Source of the DNA: DASQDN01 sp963844855
Lineage (GTDB): Bacteria > Acidobacteriota > Terriglobia > Bryobacterales > Bryobacteraceae
DNA: 64,000 nucleotides
Direction: 5' to 3'
NCBI GenBank assembly: GCA_963844855.1
Contig: CAWJQP010000075.1
Span: forward strand, 178,242-242,241
Shown: positions 16,052-25,172 of the stretch, piece by piece
Layout: the number at the start of each line of letters is the position of its first letter
Position numbering within the stretch: position 1 is the stretch's first letter
Program-made: the position numbers and the translations under genes
The notes under the pieces: model-generated
Told to the model about the DNA's origin: nothing
Database searches by the model: none
The model's input: only the letters and a program-made list of their open reading frames with translations

Positions 16052-17317
16052 TCATCTCGGCGGCACAATGATCTTATCGATTCCCGGACGCACCCCGTAG
16101 TCGGGCGGAAGCTTCTTATAGTCATCTCCGCCGCGGCCGTTCCAGTTCCACACCACATTCCCGCTGCTCACCGTCAGTTCGCAGAAGATGCGCTCTTGTC
16201 CCTCGATTCGCGCGCCATGCGCATCGACATACCCGAAAGTGCCCTTCATCACGTTGAACGCCGCGATGTCGGCGATCGCGCCTACCGACAAGTGCCCGAG
16301 GTCCTCGCGATGAATCATCTGTGCCGGCGTCCACGTCGATGCGCGTATCACTTCTTTTAACGGCATCCCCATAACCAGCAGCTTCGACATCGTCGCGGGC
16401 ATGTCCATCATGCCGGCGTTCATGCTTGCATTGTGCAGATCAGTCGAAATCGAGTCGGGGTAAAACCCCTGTTGAATCGCCGGGACCGCGTTGCGCATCG
16501 CAAAGCTGCCACCGCCGTGTCCGACGTCGAATCGCACGCCGCGCGCTCGGGCTCGTTTCAAGTACTCGTAGAGTTTGCCGTCTTTATCGAGGTAGGGAAC
16601 TGGTCCGCGAAACATGTGTGTGCTGATATCGCCCGGACGCAGCCGCTCCGTCACTAGCTGCCAGTACGGGCGTTCCGGCAGAAAGTAGCCGAAGTCCACC
16701 ATGATCGGGATGCCCGCTGCCTTGCCTGCGGCGATCGCTTGATCCACTGACTGCCAGTCGGGCTTCTCGTAATGCGCCGACTTCACGCCTACGACGACGT
16801 CCTTATGTTTCCTGGCGAGCGCAGCAACCGCCGGCGCGTCGAAATCGCCCTGCTCGACGAAATCGGTCATCATGCCGAACCCCGCGATATTAATCAGCGC
16901 CAGTACGCGCGTCTTCACGCGATCGATCACCGAGAACCGGAAGTGCTCGAAGTTTCGCCAACCCGCCGACCCTGCGTCCACCATCGTTGTCGTCCCGGTG
17001 CGGAAGCTGAATGCGTCCGGTTGCACCGAGTTGTCGCCTGCCCATGCGTCCTTCACGTTCGGCGAATGGTACACATGCACGTGCAGGTCGATCAGCCCTG
17101 GCGTCACGTAGAGTCCCGACACGTCAAGCGTCCGCCGCGCCGTAGAAGCGTCGATATTCGGCGCCACTGCCGACACCTTGCCTGCGCGCACGGCTACGTC
17201 CATCCGCGCATCGATACTATTCTTCGGATCGATCAGGCGACCGCCTTTCAGCAACAGGTCGTGCTGCTGTGCGACCACTGGAACTACAAATGCCAAAATT
17301 GCGAAACAGCGCCTCAT
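16052..17317 (-). CDS. Exported amidohydrolase / deacetylase-like enzyme
   Basis: The 421-residue protein carries a signal peptide (MRRCFAILAFVVPVVAQQ), which fixes the start at 17317 rather than 46 codons upstream; AAGGAT serves as ribosome site. The mature part is an amidohydrolase-superfamily enzyme. It has HDLLLKGGRLIDPKNSID, the metal-binding HxH in GLIDLHVHVYHSP, GVKSAHYEKP (probable carboxylated Lys region), STHMFRGPVPYLD, DVGHGGGSF and the late Asp in SISTDLHNAS. It resembles the YgeY/dihydroorotase-like deacetylase group that includes D-aminoacylase-like and EF_0837-type proteins. An extracytoplasmic amide or ester hydrolase is likely; the substrate is unknown. The gene stands alone, with a decayed membrane-protein gene upstream. 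Confidence 0.88.
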   Translation of the reverse strand: MRRCFAILAFVVPVVAQQHDLLLKGGRLIDPKNSIDARMDVAVRAGKVSAVAPNIDASTARRTLDVSGLYVTPGLIDLHVHVYHSPNVKDAWAGDNSVQPDAFSFRTGTTTMVDAGSAGWRNFEHFRFSVIDRVKTRVLALINIAGFGMMTDFVEQGDFDAPAVAALARKHKDVVVGVKSAHYEKPDWQSVDQAIAAGKAAGIPIMVDFGYFLPERPYWQLVTERLRPGDISTHMFRGPVPYLDKDGKLYEYLKRARARGVRFDVGHGGGSFAMRNAVPAIQQGFYPDSISTDLHNASMNAGMMDMPATMSKLLVMGMPLKEVIRASTWTPAQMIHREDLGHLSVGAIADIAAFNVMKGTFGYVDAHGARIEGQERIFCELTVSSGNVVWNWNGRGGDDYKKLPPDYGVRPGIDKIIVPPR

Positions 17318-17438
17318 GCCTAGACGATCCTTCCCCGGGGTCTTTGCCCCAACCCATTTACTGTGCTCATGTCTGCTGCCCTCTTCACAATCACACGCGT
17401 GCCAATCTTGGCAGCATTCGCTGTCACACCGTAAGTGC

Positions 17439-18322
17439 TTATCGTGCGAGCCCACCCAAAATCTCCTCTCGCTTCGGCGCGGTAGACCGCATGACGGACC
17501 ATGCTGAACCCAGCAGGCCCCCGCATAGAAACGCCAGTACGGCGTGACGTATGGGCACCACCCACCGTACCGCCCAGACAGTTGAGACGGCCGAATACAG
17601 AAACGGCATCGTCAATAGAGTACCGGACACAATCAAGAACCGACGGTGCCCTCCAGAAATGACTAAGACGAACAACACCGCTGTGTAGAAGGTTTGTACG
17701 AGTGTAGGAGCAACATAAGCCGGTCGTGGTGACCAATAGATCATCAACACGGCCATCGTGGCGACCATCGAGGAAACGCATCTCCAGAACACTCCGAAAC
17801 GCCATGTCACGAACGCCGAACACCAGTGTAAGAGCACAGATTTCGGCGCCGACTCCATTGCGGCGTGCAGGCTCGTTACTGCTCGAAAGTTTCAGATGCC
17901 CCGATCGCAATGAGAGTCTGGAGTCCCGCTGCCATGAAAGTCGGCGCAACTGGCCACCATATGACCGAACGCTGGGAGTGTGGTCGCGCAACCGCCACGA
18001 GCAGTCCGAGCAGGACGCAGGATGCCGGTGGAACGATGCAGTACCAGAAAACTTCAGCTTGAGTGAGCGACCCACACGTACAGTTCGCGAAGTGGATGTC
18101 GAATGTCCGGACGGCAGCCGACCCGGAGCGAGTAGTTATTTGGGACGGCCAGTTGGTATATACCACGAAGAATTCTTCTGGAGGCAAGCGATTGGCGGCA
18201 TCCAGGTAACGGCGAACACGTCGAAGTTCACCGCGATATACAGAAGCTCCTGTGAACGGACGGCCGTTCACGGCCAGAAGCTCATCGCCCTGTGAAGCCC
18301 ATGGTTCGTTGTCCAACTTCAA
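17439..18322 (-). pseudogene. Remnant of a PDZ plus multi-TM sensor or phosphatase gene
   Basis: Two overlapping minus-strand frames (18322-17876 and 17858-17439) together look like the N-terminal part of a membrane signalling protein. A PDZ-like start (GDELLAVNGRPFTGASVYRGEL) is followed by a periplasmic stretch and hydrophobic helices (YCIVPPASCVLLGLLVAVA, VAPTFMAAGLQTLIAIGA). After a frame change come further helices (FYTAVLFVLVISGG, VLAFLCGGLLGSAWSV). Acidobacterial proteins that start this way normally go on to a GAF, histidine kinase or SpoIIE phosphatase domain, and none follows here. The left end is truncated and the right end abuts the decayed RND gene at about 18300-18320; the first few residues of the upper frame are antisense of that gene. 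It is non-functional as it stands. Confidence 0.6.
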
Positions 18323-19553
18323 TGGCCTGGTGCGCCACTACTTCCTGCGCCGTGGCCCCAACGTCGCTGACGTCCAGGCGAACCTCATAGGCAAGTCTGA
18401 GCGCAAGCTCCAGAGTCATGACATCGCCGAGCGTGTTCGCGAGCAGTTAACTCCTGTAGCCCGGGGCTCCGGAGCCCGAATCAAGGTCGCCGAAGTGCCG
18501 CTGGCCAGCCAGTGCTCGAAACGATGGTCGCGGAGGTCTACGCCCCACGCAGAACGGTCAGATCAATATCGCCGGGCAGATTCGCAACATCTTCGAGAAA
18601 ACCGCTGGCGTGGTCGATGTCGATTGGTACGTAAAAGACGATCAGCCGAAGTACCGCATCCGTCTCGACCGCGAGATAGCCGCTCTCAACGGCATCAGCG
18701 ACCAGGATGTAGCGCGCGTGCTTCGCTTGGCGAGCGTGGGTGATTCCGTTGGCCTGCTGCATGCCGCCGAGGAGAAAGAAGACGTACCGACCGTAGTGCG
18801 CCTCGCGCGGGCCTCACGTTCCGCTCTCGAGCGTTAAAAAGCCTGAAGCTGCGAGGCCGCGGCGGCAGCATGGTCGCTATCGGCGAGATCGCACACAGTC
18901 GAGAGCGCTCTTGAGGACAAGAGCATTTATCACAAGAACCTGATGCCGGTGACCTACGTTACGGCCGATCTGGCAGGCGTCATCGAAGGCCCGGTCTACG
19001 CCATGCTAAAGATCGCCCCGAAATCGAACGAATCCAGATCCAGGACGGCTACCGCATCGAGCAGTACACTGCGTCACTGCCGCCAACGGACACACGCTAC
19101 GCGATCAAATGGGATGGCGAGTGGCACATCACCTACAAGGTCTTTCGGGACCTCGGCCTGGCGTTCGGCGCAGTGCTGGTCGTGATCTATATCCTGATGG
19201 TCGGCTGGTGCCAGTCATTCGTGAAGCCCCTGGTTATTCATGGCGGCGATTCCGTTTTCCTTGGTCGGCATCCTACCGGCTCATGGCGTGCTGCACGCGT
19301 TCTTGACCACCACCTCGATGATCGGCTTCATCGCGGGAGCCCGGAATCGTCGTGCGTACTCAATCATTTTGGTTGACTTCATCGAGCTTCGACTCAAGGA
19401 AGGTATGCTGCTGGATCAGGCGGTCATCGACGCGGGCTCAGTCCGCTTCCGGCCTATGACGCTTACCGCAGCGTCCGTGATCGCCGGCTCTGTCGCGTAT
19501 GACCGTTCCGGTAGATTATTACATTGTCAACCGAAGGACTTCTCAAAAACGTG
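18316..19553 (+). pseudogene. Decayed C-terminal part of an RND efflux pump gene
   Basis: Fragments in several frames line up in order with a heavy-metal/AcrB-type RND transporter. They are LVRHYFLRRGPNVADVQANLIGKSERKLQSHDIAERV, QIRNIFEKTAGVVDVDWYVKDDQPKYRIRLDREIAALNGISDQDVARVLRLAS, SIYHKNLMPVTYVTADLAGVIEGPVYAMLKIAP, VFRDLGLAFGAVLVVIYILMVGW, and VDFIELRLKEGMLLDQAVIDAGSVRFRPMTLTAASVIAGS. The last is joined by an in-frame deletion to RMTVPVDYYIVNRR and a stop at 19551-19553. At least four frame changes and a deletion of about 30 codons in the last TM helices make it non-functional. The N-terminal half is missing. Confidence 0.8.
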
Positions 19554-19628
19554 TAGGATGAAGTCGTGCCAGTCACCTGCTACCGATTTTCGAATCGGAA
19601 CTTGGCAAGCTGAAAGGCCAAGGTTCTT

Positions 19629-20271
19629 ATGAGGTACGTTACGTTGGTTTTGGCGCCGTTGATTGGTATCTGCCTTCTTCGAGCCCAGATCGTCCCGGCT
19701 CAAGCTACGAAACCCAGAGAGCCGGTCACATCCTCGACACAACGCAATCCTTTTGAAGCGGTTCCTGAACTTCCTCAGCTCCCGTCCCCAAAGCTGCCGG
19801 GGCCAACCATCGAGACGATTGAATTCCGGGGCCTGAGGCGCCTACCGCAGTCTGTCTTGCGAGCCGTTATCGCGTCCCGCATTGGCGGTGCTTACGATAT
19901 CGAGACCTTGCGTCTCTCAAGCTCTGTATAACACCGGGCGCTTCTCCAATATCGCCTGGGAAACCGACATGGGCCCCGCCGGTGCCATAGTGCGTTTTGT
20001 GGTCGTCGAGCGACCTTTGATCCAATCCATTGAATACCAAGGCGACGACACGGTGACCATCTCGGAAATTCTGGAACGGTTCAAAGAGCGCAAGGTCAAC
20101 CTGCGGGTGGAAACCCTGTACAACGGCGACGAGCTTGAGCGCGCAGCAGCAACGATCCAGGAACTTGTGGCTGCAAGGGGCCGCCAGCACATCACAGTCA
20201 CCCCTCTGGTGGAGTCGATTTGGCCCCACTCGACGGTGAGGATTACGTTCAGGGTTGCGGAGAAGCAATAG
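19629..20271 (+). pseudogene. Truncated, frameshifted BamA-like protein (POTRA domains only)
   Basis: The first frame (19629-19931) carries a signal-like start (MRYVTLVLAPLIGICLLRAQ), a Pro-rich linker and the opening of a POTRA domain (TIETIEFRGLRRLPQSVLRAVIASRIGGAYDIETL). One frame over, at about 19910, it continues as QALYNTGRFSNIAWETDMGPAGAIVRFVVVERPLIQSIEYQGDDTVTISEILERFKERKVNLRVETLYN, a second POTRA, and VRITFRVAEKQ before a stop. Full BamA/Omp85 proteins run on to a 16-strand barrel, which is absent. Both the single frame change and the missing barrel argue for a dead gene. It lies 75 bases after the RND remnant and belongs to the same zone of decay. Confidence 0.75.
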
Positions 20272-20522
20272 CCAACGTTGGCCTCTGTGGCCGGCACGTC
20301 GTTCTTACATTGCGGCCGCTGCATCGCGTTGAACAGTGGCGCCATCACGCTACGGCGTCCGAACTTCTGCCCACCGCGTCGTGTTTGAATCTCCGGCCTT
20401 CCTGTCGGCGGCTAACCCAAGGTGGCGGATTCTCAACTTCTGTGTGGCGCGAATTTCCTGTTCAGCATGAGTAGATAAGACAGCAAACTCTTTGAGCGGC
20501 TGGACTTTTATAGAATGGCCGG

Positions 20523-21089
20523 ATGGTGCTCGATCCGGCGCCTGACGCAATCGCCGAACTCATGGCTGCCTTTCGAGCCGGGGATAGTCGCGCCGGCGGA
20601 CAACTCATGGAACTTTTCTATCCTGAGCTGAAGCGTCTTGCTGCCGGGCACCTGCTGCGGCAACCTCGCATGCATAGCTGGCAACCCACTTTGCTCGTCA
20701 ATGAGCTATATCTGCAATTGATCAAAATCAAGGCTCTGAAGCCGTCGGATCGCGACAGCAACAACGAGAAGGCGGCTTTTTTCGCGCTGGCCGGATTAAT
20801 CATGAAACGGCTGCTTATCTACCACTCCCGTCCGATCTCAAGAAGAGCGGAAAAGGTTCCGCTGTGGGAGGAAGTCCGGGTGGAGGAAGACTCCAGCCTT
20901 GCGGAAGTCGAAGAATTGCTTTCCCGGCTGGAAGATCTCAAACCCGCGATTCGAGCAGTAGTTGAGATGAGAGTGTTCGAGGGCATGACAGCAGAGGAAA
21001 TCGCTCCGAAACTGGGATGCTCTGTAGTTACAGTGCATCGCTATTGGCAGTTCGCGCGGCGCTGGCTGCAGAGCGCATGGAAAAACTAG
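20523..21089 (+). CDS. ECF-type RNA polymerase sigma factor
   Basis: The 188-residue protein has the layout of the acidobacterial/planctomycete ECF subfamily. Region 2 (LMELFYPELKRLAAGHLLRQPRMHSWQPTLLVNELYLQL) has the typical TLLVNELYLQL. Region 4 (LEDLKPAIRAVVEMRVFEGMTAEEIAPKLGCSVVTVHRYWQFARRWL) has a helix-turn-helix at about 150-178. It ends eight bases before a receptor-like Ser/Thr kinase gene on the same strand. The pairing of this ECF type with a Ser/Thr kinase instead of a zinc-finger anti-sigma factor suggests control by phosphorylation. The promoter it recognises is not known. Confidence 0.9.
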   Translation: MVLDPAPDAIAELMAAFRAGDSRAGGQLMELFYPELKRLAAGHLLRQPRMHSWQPTLLVNELYLQLIKIKALKPSDRDSNNEKAAFFALAGLIMKRLLIYHSRPISRRAEKVPLWEEVRVEEDSSLAEVEELLSRLEDLKPAIRAVVEMRVFEGMTAEEIAPKLGCSVVTVHRYWQFARRWLQSAWKN

Positions 21090-21096
21090 AATCAGC

Positions 21097-23904
21097 GTGG
21101 CAGAGTTCAATCCATCAGGGGGCTCGCAACGGGCAAGCGTCCTAAGTCACGAGCAGTGGAAGCAGGTCCTCAAACTCTGCGAGGAACTTGTTGAACTGCC
21201 GTCCGACGAACGGAAGGCATTTCTGGACTCGGCAGGTGTGAGTCCGGAGGTCGCGAGCGAAGTGCTGACACAGCTCGAAGAGTTCAGTGCGCTGTCGTCG
21301 CCTCCTGCGAACGCCGGGGAGTTATTTGGAAAGTTCGAGATTACGGGCAGCCTCGGCCGAGGCGGGATGGGTTATGTACTCTCCGCGCAAGACACCGAAT
21401 TAAACCGCAGGGTCGCATTAAAATTCCTGAGCTCCGACATCACAATGGATCCCGACGCCACGCAGAAACTGCTGCGGGAAGCGCAAACAACATCCGCGCT
21501 GAATCATCCGAATATCGTGACAATTCACGAGGTGATTCGCTCGGGATCCTCGATCGCGATCGTAATGGAGTTGGTGGACGGACACTCCGGGCGGGACCTT
21601 TGCGGGAAGCGGCTGCCGGTCGAAGAGGCTGTCGGAATTGGACGGCAGATCGCGCGAGCCTTGGCCGCAGCTCACGCCAAAGGTATCGTGCACCGCGACA
21701 TAAAGCCGGAAAACATCATTGTGCGTCCGGACGGTTGTGTGAAAGTCCTGGACTTCGGACTCGCGCGGCGAGTCTCGATCTCTACAGAGACATCCAGTAC
21801 CGGCATCGGGGCCGGGACACTCTGTTATATGTCGCCCGAGCAGTCGCGCGGCGAACCGGCTACTTCCGCGAGCGACGTCTTTTCCCTGGGATTGGTACTG
21901 CACGAGCTTCTCACTGGCCGGCACGCGTTTCCGGAGGATACGCCGCTGGAGACCGCACACGCCATCATGACAAAGGAACCGAGCGGCGAACTGCCACTCG
22001 AAACTCCGGCGGAGTTGAGATGGGCAATAAAGTCGATGCTGGCGAAGCCTGCTTCGGATCGTCCGAGCGCCGCGCAAGTGGCTGCACAGTTGGACCAGAT
22101 TCTCGCGGTCAGAGAGGCGGAGCGTGCGCGCGCCGGGCGGCGAAGCTGGTGGATCCCGGCGCTGGCGACGATGCTGGTGATCGCGGGTGTGATGCTCTGG
22201 CACACAAGAAGCAAGCGGGATGCCGGGGACCTCACGGACCTGACATTGAAGCCACTGACGTCGCAACCCGGATGGGAATGGGCGCCGGCTCTGTCCCCGA
22301 ACGGGGATGCCATTGCGTTTACCTGGACTGCCACGCTGGACGGTCCACGGCAGCTTTACGTGAAGCGGGATAGGGACGCCGAACCGACAAAGTTAACCGG
22401 CTTGAAAGAGGGGCAGATCGGATACCTTGCATGGTCCCCGGACGGCACGCGGATCGCATTCAAAGGACGAATCGACCGCCAGGGCGCTCTTTACTTGATC
22501 GGCGGCAACGGTAGCGCAGAGCAGAAAATTCTGGATCTGGGAAGCGAGGATCTGAGTACCTCGATCGACTGGTCACCGGATGGCAATCTGCTGGCGTTTT
22601 CGGATAGGCCCCCGGAAAGCCCAGGAATACTCGCAATTTACCTCTACGACCTCAGCTCCGGCGAGAAGCGGAAAGTTACCTCCCCGCCATCGGGTATCTG
22701 GGGGGACTGGAGCCCGAAGTTCTCGCCCGACGGAAAAACGGTTGCGTTCAAGAGAGTCGCGGGTTTCTGGGCAGATGACATTTATCTGGTCCCGACCCGT
22801 GGCGGCGCGGAGCAGAAGTTTACCGCACATGGTCGCAGCATTTATGAACACACGTGGGCGCCGGATGGAAAAAGCCTGCTGGTGTCGTGTCAGTGCCGCG
22901 GGACAGTACATGGAATATGGCGATTTCCATTGAACGCGCCGACACGGCCGGAGCAGGTGGCGCAGGGCAGCGTGGATGCAGTGAGTCCCGGGACAGGCAG
23001 GCACACCGGCAAAATAGCGTGGGTGAACCTGGTATGGGACTTGAATGTCTACCGGATTGCAGCAACGGGCGTAGGCAAGCCGGAGCGCCTGATCGGATCC
23101 ACGCAACGTGACTATAATCCGGTCTACGCGCCGGACGGACGGATCGCATGGATCAGCGACCGCTCGGGAACCAGGGAGATCTGGATTGCGAGGGAGGATG
23201 GGTCGGGACAGGCGCAGGTGACATACTTGAACGGACCAGCAATCGACAATTTACAGTGGTCATTCGACGGCCGCTATCTTGCGTTCAACAGCCGCCTCAA
23301 GGGTAATTCCGACATATTTGTGTTGGAGTGCCCCAAGGGGACGCTACGATGTGCGGAGCCGCAGGCTTTGAATGTTTCCCCGGCAGAATCTCCGGGCTGG
23401 TCGGCGGATAGCCAGACGGTTTACTTTTGCAGGAACCCTTCCGGTAAATGTCAGATATGGAAACGGGCTCTATCCGGTGGAACGCCGGTTCCGGTGACGC
23501 TAACCGTTGCTTTCGGGCCGCGCGAATCCCCGGATGGAAAATGGCTCTACCTTTTCGATATTGACAACGAGGTGATCGTCCGAATGCCGGGATCCAAGGG
23601 AGAAGGAGAGCCGGCGAAACCGGTTCCGGTGATCGGGCGTGAAAACAAGCTGGTGATTCAAGGTTGGGCGGTCACGGGAAATGAGGTGGTGTTTGTCGCG
23701 CGCTCCGATGGAACGCGTCCGGCAGCCATTCGTGCATTCAACCCAAACACGGGAAAGCTTCGCTCTATTGTCAATTTGACGGATGTCCTGATGGGAGGCG
23801 GAACTGATATCGGACTATCGGTTTCGAGCGACGGCAAATGGGTTTTGTACACACAGCCTGACCGAAGCGGTAGCAATATCATGATCGCGGAGAGGAGTCG
23901 CTAG
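21097..23904 (+). CDS. Transmembrane Ser/Thr protein kinase with C-terminal PD40 propeller
   Basis: The 935-residue protein begins at GTG 21097. After about 75 residues of a helical leader comes a complete kinase domain: Gly loop GRGGMGYV (87-94), catalytic K109 (VALKF), HRDIKPEN (199-206), DFG (219-221) and the APE-like MSPEQ. One TM helix follows at about 349-366 (WWIPALATMLVIAGVMLW). Then an extracytoplasmic beta-propeller of PD40/TolB-like repeats shows recurrent WSPDGTRIAF, FSPDGKTVAF and WSFDGRYLAF motifs. The propeller presumably senses a ligand or partner and controls the kinase. The gene follows the ECF sigma gene by seven bases, so the sigma factor is a likely target. All catalytic residues are present. 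Confidence 0.93.
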   Translation: MAEFNPSGGSQRASVLSHEQWKQVLKLCEELVELPSDERKAFLDSAGVSPEVASEVLTQLEEFSALSSPPANAGELFGKFEITGSLGRGGMGYVLSAQDTELNRRVALKFLSSDITMDPDATQKLLREAQTTSALNHPNIVTIHEVIRSGSSIAIVMELVDGHSGRDLCGKRLPVEEAVGIGRQIARALAAAHAKGIVHRDIKPENIIVRPDGCVKVLDFGLARRVSISTETSSTGIGAGTLCYMSPEQSRGEPATSASDVFSLGLVLHELLTGRHAFPEDTPLETAHAIMTKEPSGELPLETPAELRWAIKSMLAKPASDRPSAAQVAAQLDQILAVREAERARAGRRSWWIPALATMLVIAGVMLWHTRSKRDAGDLTDLTLKPLTSQPGWEWAPALSPNGDAIAFTWTATLDGPRQLYVKRDRDAEPTKLTGLKEGQIGYLAWSPDGTRIAFKGRIDRQGALYLIGGNGSAEQKILDLGSEDLSTSIDWSPDGNLLAFSDRPPESPGILAIYLYDLSSGEKRKVTSPPSGIWGDWSPKFSPDGKTVAFKRVAGFWADDIYLVPTRGGAEQKFTAHGRSIYEHTWAPDGKSLLVSCQCRGTVHGIWRFPLNAPTRPEQVAQGSVDAVSPGTGRHTGKIAWVNLVWDLNVYRIAATGVGKPERLIGSTQRDYNPVYAPDGRIAWISDRSGTREIWIAREDGSGQAQVTYLNGPAIDNLQWSFDGRYLAFNSRLKGNSDIFVLECPKGTLRCAEPQALNVSPAESPGWSADSQTVYFCRNPSGKCQIWKRALSGGTPVPVTLTVAFGPRESPDGKWLYLFDIDNEVIVRMPGSKGEGEPAKPVPVIGRENKLVIQGWAVTGNEVVFVARSDGTRPAAIRAFNPNTGKLRSIVNLTDVLMGGGTDIGLSVSSDGKWVLYTQPDRSGSNIMIAERSR

Positions 23905-23920
23905 ACCCGCCAGGCAGCCC

Positions 23921-25157
23921 TTACTGATGAAGTTCCACGACCGCCAGACGCCCATCGGTACGAATCACATCTCCAGTGGCATTCTTGCTTTCGCTTGCGA
24001 CAGACGAGCGCCTCATATAAGAGAAAGAGGCAACCTTTCGCAGGAACCGGAAATCGTCGATGATCTTCAGTCGCTCCCGGTCGATATCGGACTCCACTCG
24101 ATGCGCGAATGTCTTTGCCTCGAACGAGAAATCGATTCCGGTGTCGTGAGTAGCGGCGGCCAGCCAGATCGGTTTGCCATTCCACATTTTGTCGGTAAGC
24201 CAGATTCGGATATGGTGACGCTTCGCGAATGTGTTGGTTTGCTTCTGAAACACCAGATCGGGCTCTCGGCCGTCGAGCAAGAAAGTGAAGACCGGAGCGC
24301 TGTTGTAAGAATGATGTTCCGCCACGGCCAGGAAAGTCTTGGTATCGGACCGAAGAGATGCCCGCGCGGCAGGTGACCACCCGTCTGCCTCAAATGCCTC
24401 GATCAATGCTTCTTTGCTGCCAAGAAACGCGATATTGACCCAGTCAGCCGGTACGGATCGGGTTCTTCGTGGTCGTTCGGTTCGGAAGTTTTTCGAGCAG
24501 GAGTGCCAGTGGCTCGGGCGTTACGGGATCCTGCTTTGCCGCCACTTTGGGGAAAGGTCCCGGCGGAAACTCATCAATGACTACCGCGATATCCGTCCCG
24601 GGGAGAAAATGAACCTCCGGGTGCTTGACCTCGCGAATGATGTACTTCGTGGCTTCCGCAGATGCAAGAATTGCCGGATGAGCAAATGCCGCGGCCATCA
24701 GAATGAGTTCGATCTTGCCGGGCCGCTTGCCAAACTCTTCCAGGCCCAGGATTGTGCCGTCCGGTTCTACGCGCTCCCTTGCGTTGTCGACCTCGAGAAC
24801 ATGTCCTTTCAGAGGGTAGTCCCGGTTTGCGATCGTTACGGACTCAAATAGCAGGCGCAAGGCAGACCGATCTTTTCGCGTCGTCGCGACAATCCTTCCT
24901 TTTATCTCGCTACCCATAGGAATCGAGAATCCGCCAGGGCTGTAATAGTCCCGAATGACAACTGCCTCTACCCTGCTTCCCGGAAGGGAACTCCTGGAGC
25001 TCAGTTCCGTTTGCGATCGTACCCAAAGTGGCGGCGTGTTCTCCACACGCGCTTGAGCAAGGACAACTCCGGCGGTAGCAAACACTGCCGGGAGCCACAC
25101 TAATGTCAACCGTTTCAACGTAAATAGGTCGGGCGAGCATTTGTGGGGCATTGTCAT
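23921..25157 (-). CDS. LssY C-terminal domain protein, frameshifted
   Basis: The first frame (25157-24444) encodes a signal peptide (LVWLPAVFATAGVVLAQA) and a beta-rich domain (VIRDYYSPGGFSIPMGSEIKGRI and LKGHVLEVDNARERVEPDGTILG) reminiscent of TrbI/VirB10-like repeats. The second (to 23921) is an LssY_C domain: GSKEALIEAFEADGWSPAARASLRSDTK, HHIRIWLTDKMWNGKPIWLAAATHDTGIDF and KTFAHRVESDIDRERLKIIDDF. Removing one C from the CCC run (plus strand GGG near 24459-24461) joins KLPNRTTTK to VPADWVNIAFLGSKEAL in one frame of about 410 residues. So this is a gene with a single-base homopolymer indel, real or artefactual. It lies 15 bases after the GH81 gene on the same strand and is probably co-transcribed. 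Its molecular function is unknown. Confidence 0.7.
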
Positions 25158-25172
25158 ATCCGTTAGGAGCGC

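Noticed and set aside
17320..18075. 251-codon minus-strand frame as a real protein
   Set aside because: The hydrophobic, PDZ-like sequence lies in the two other frames (17439-17858 and 17876-18322); this one is low in sense features.
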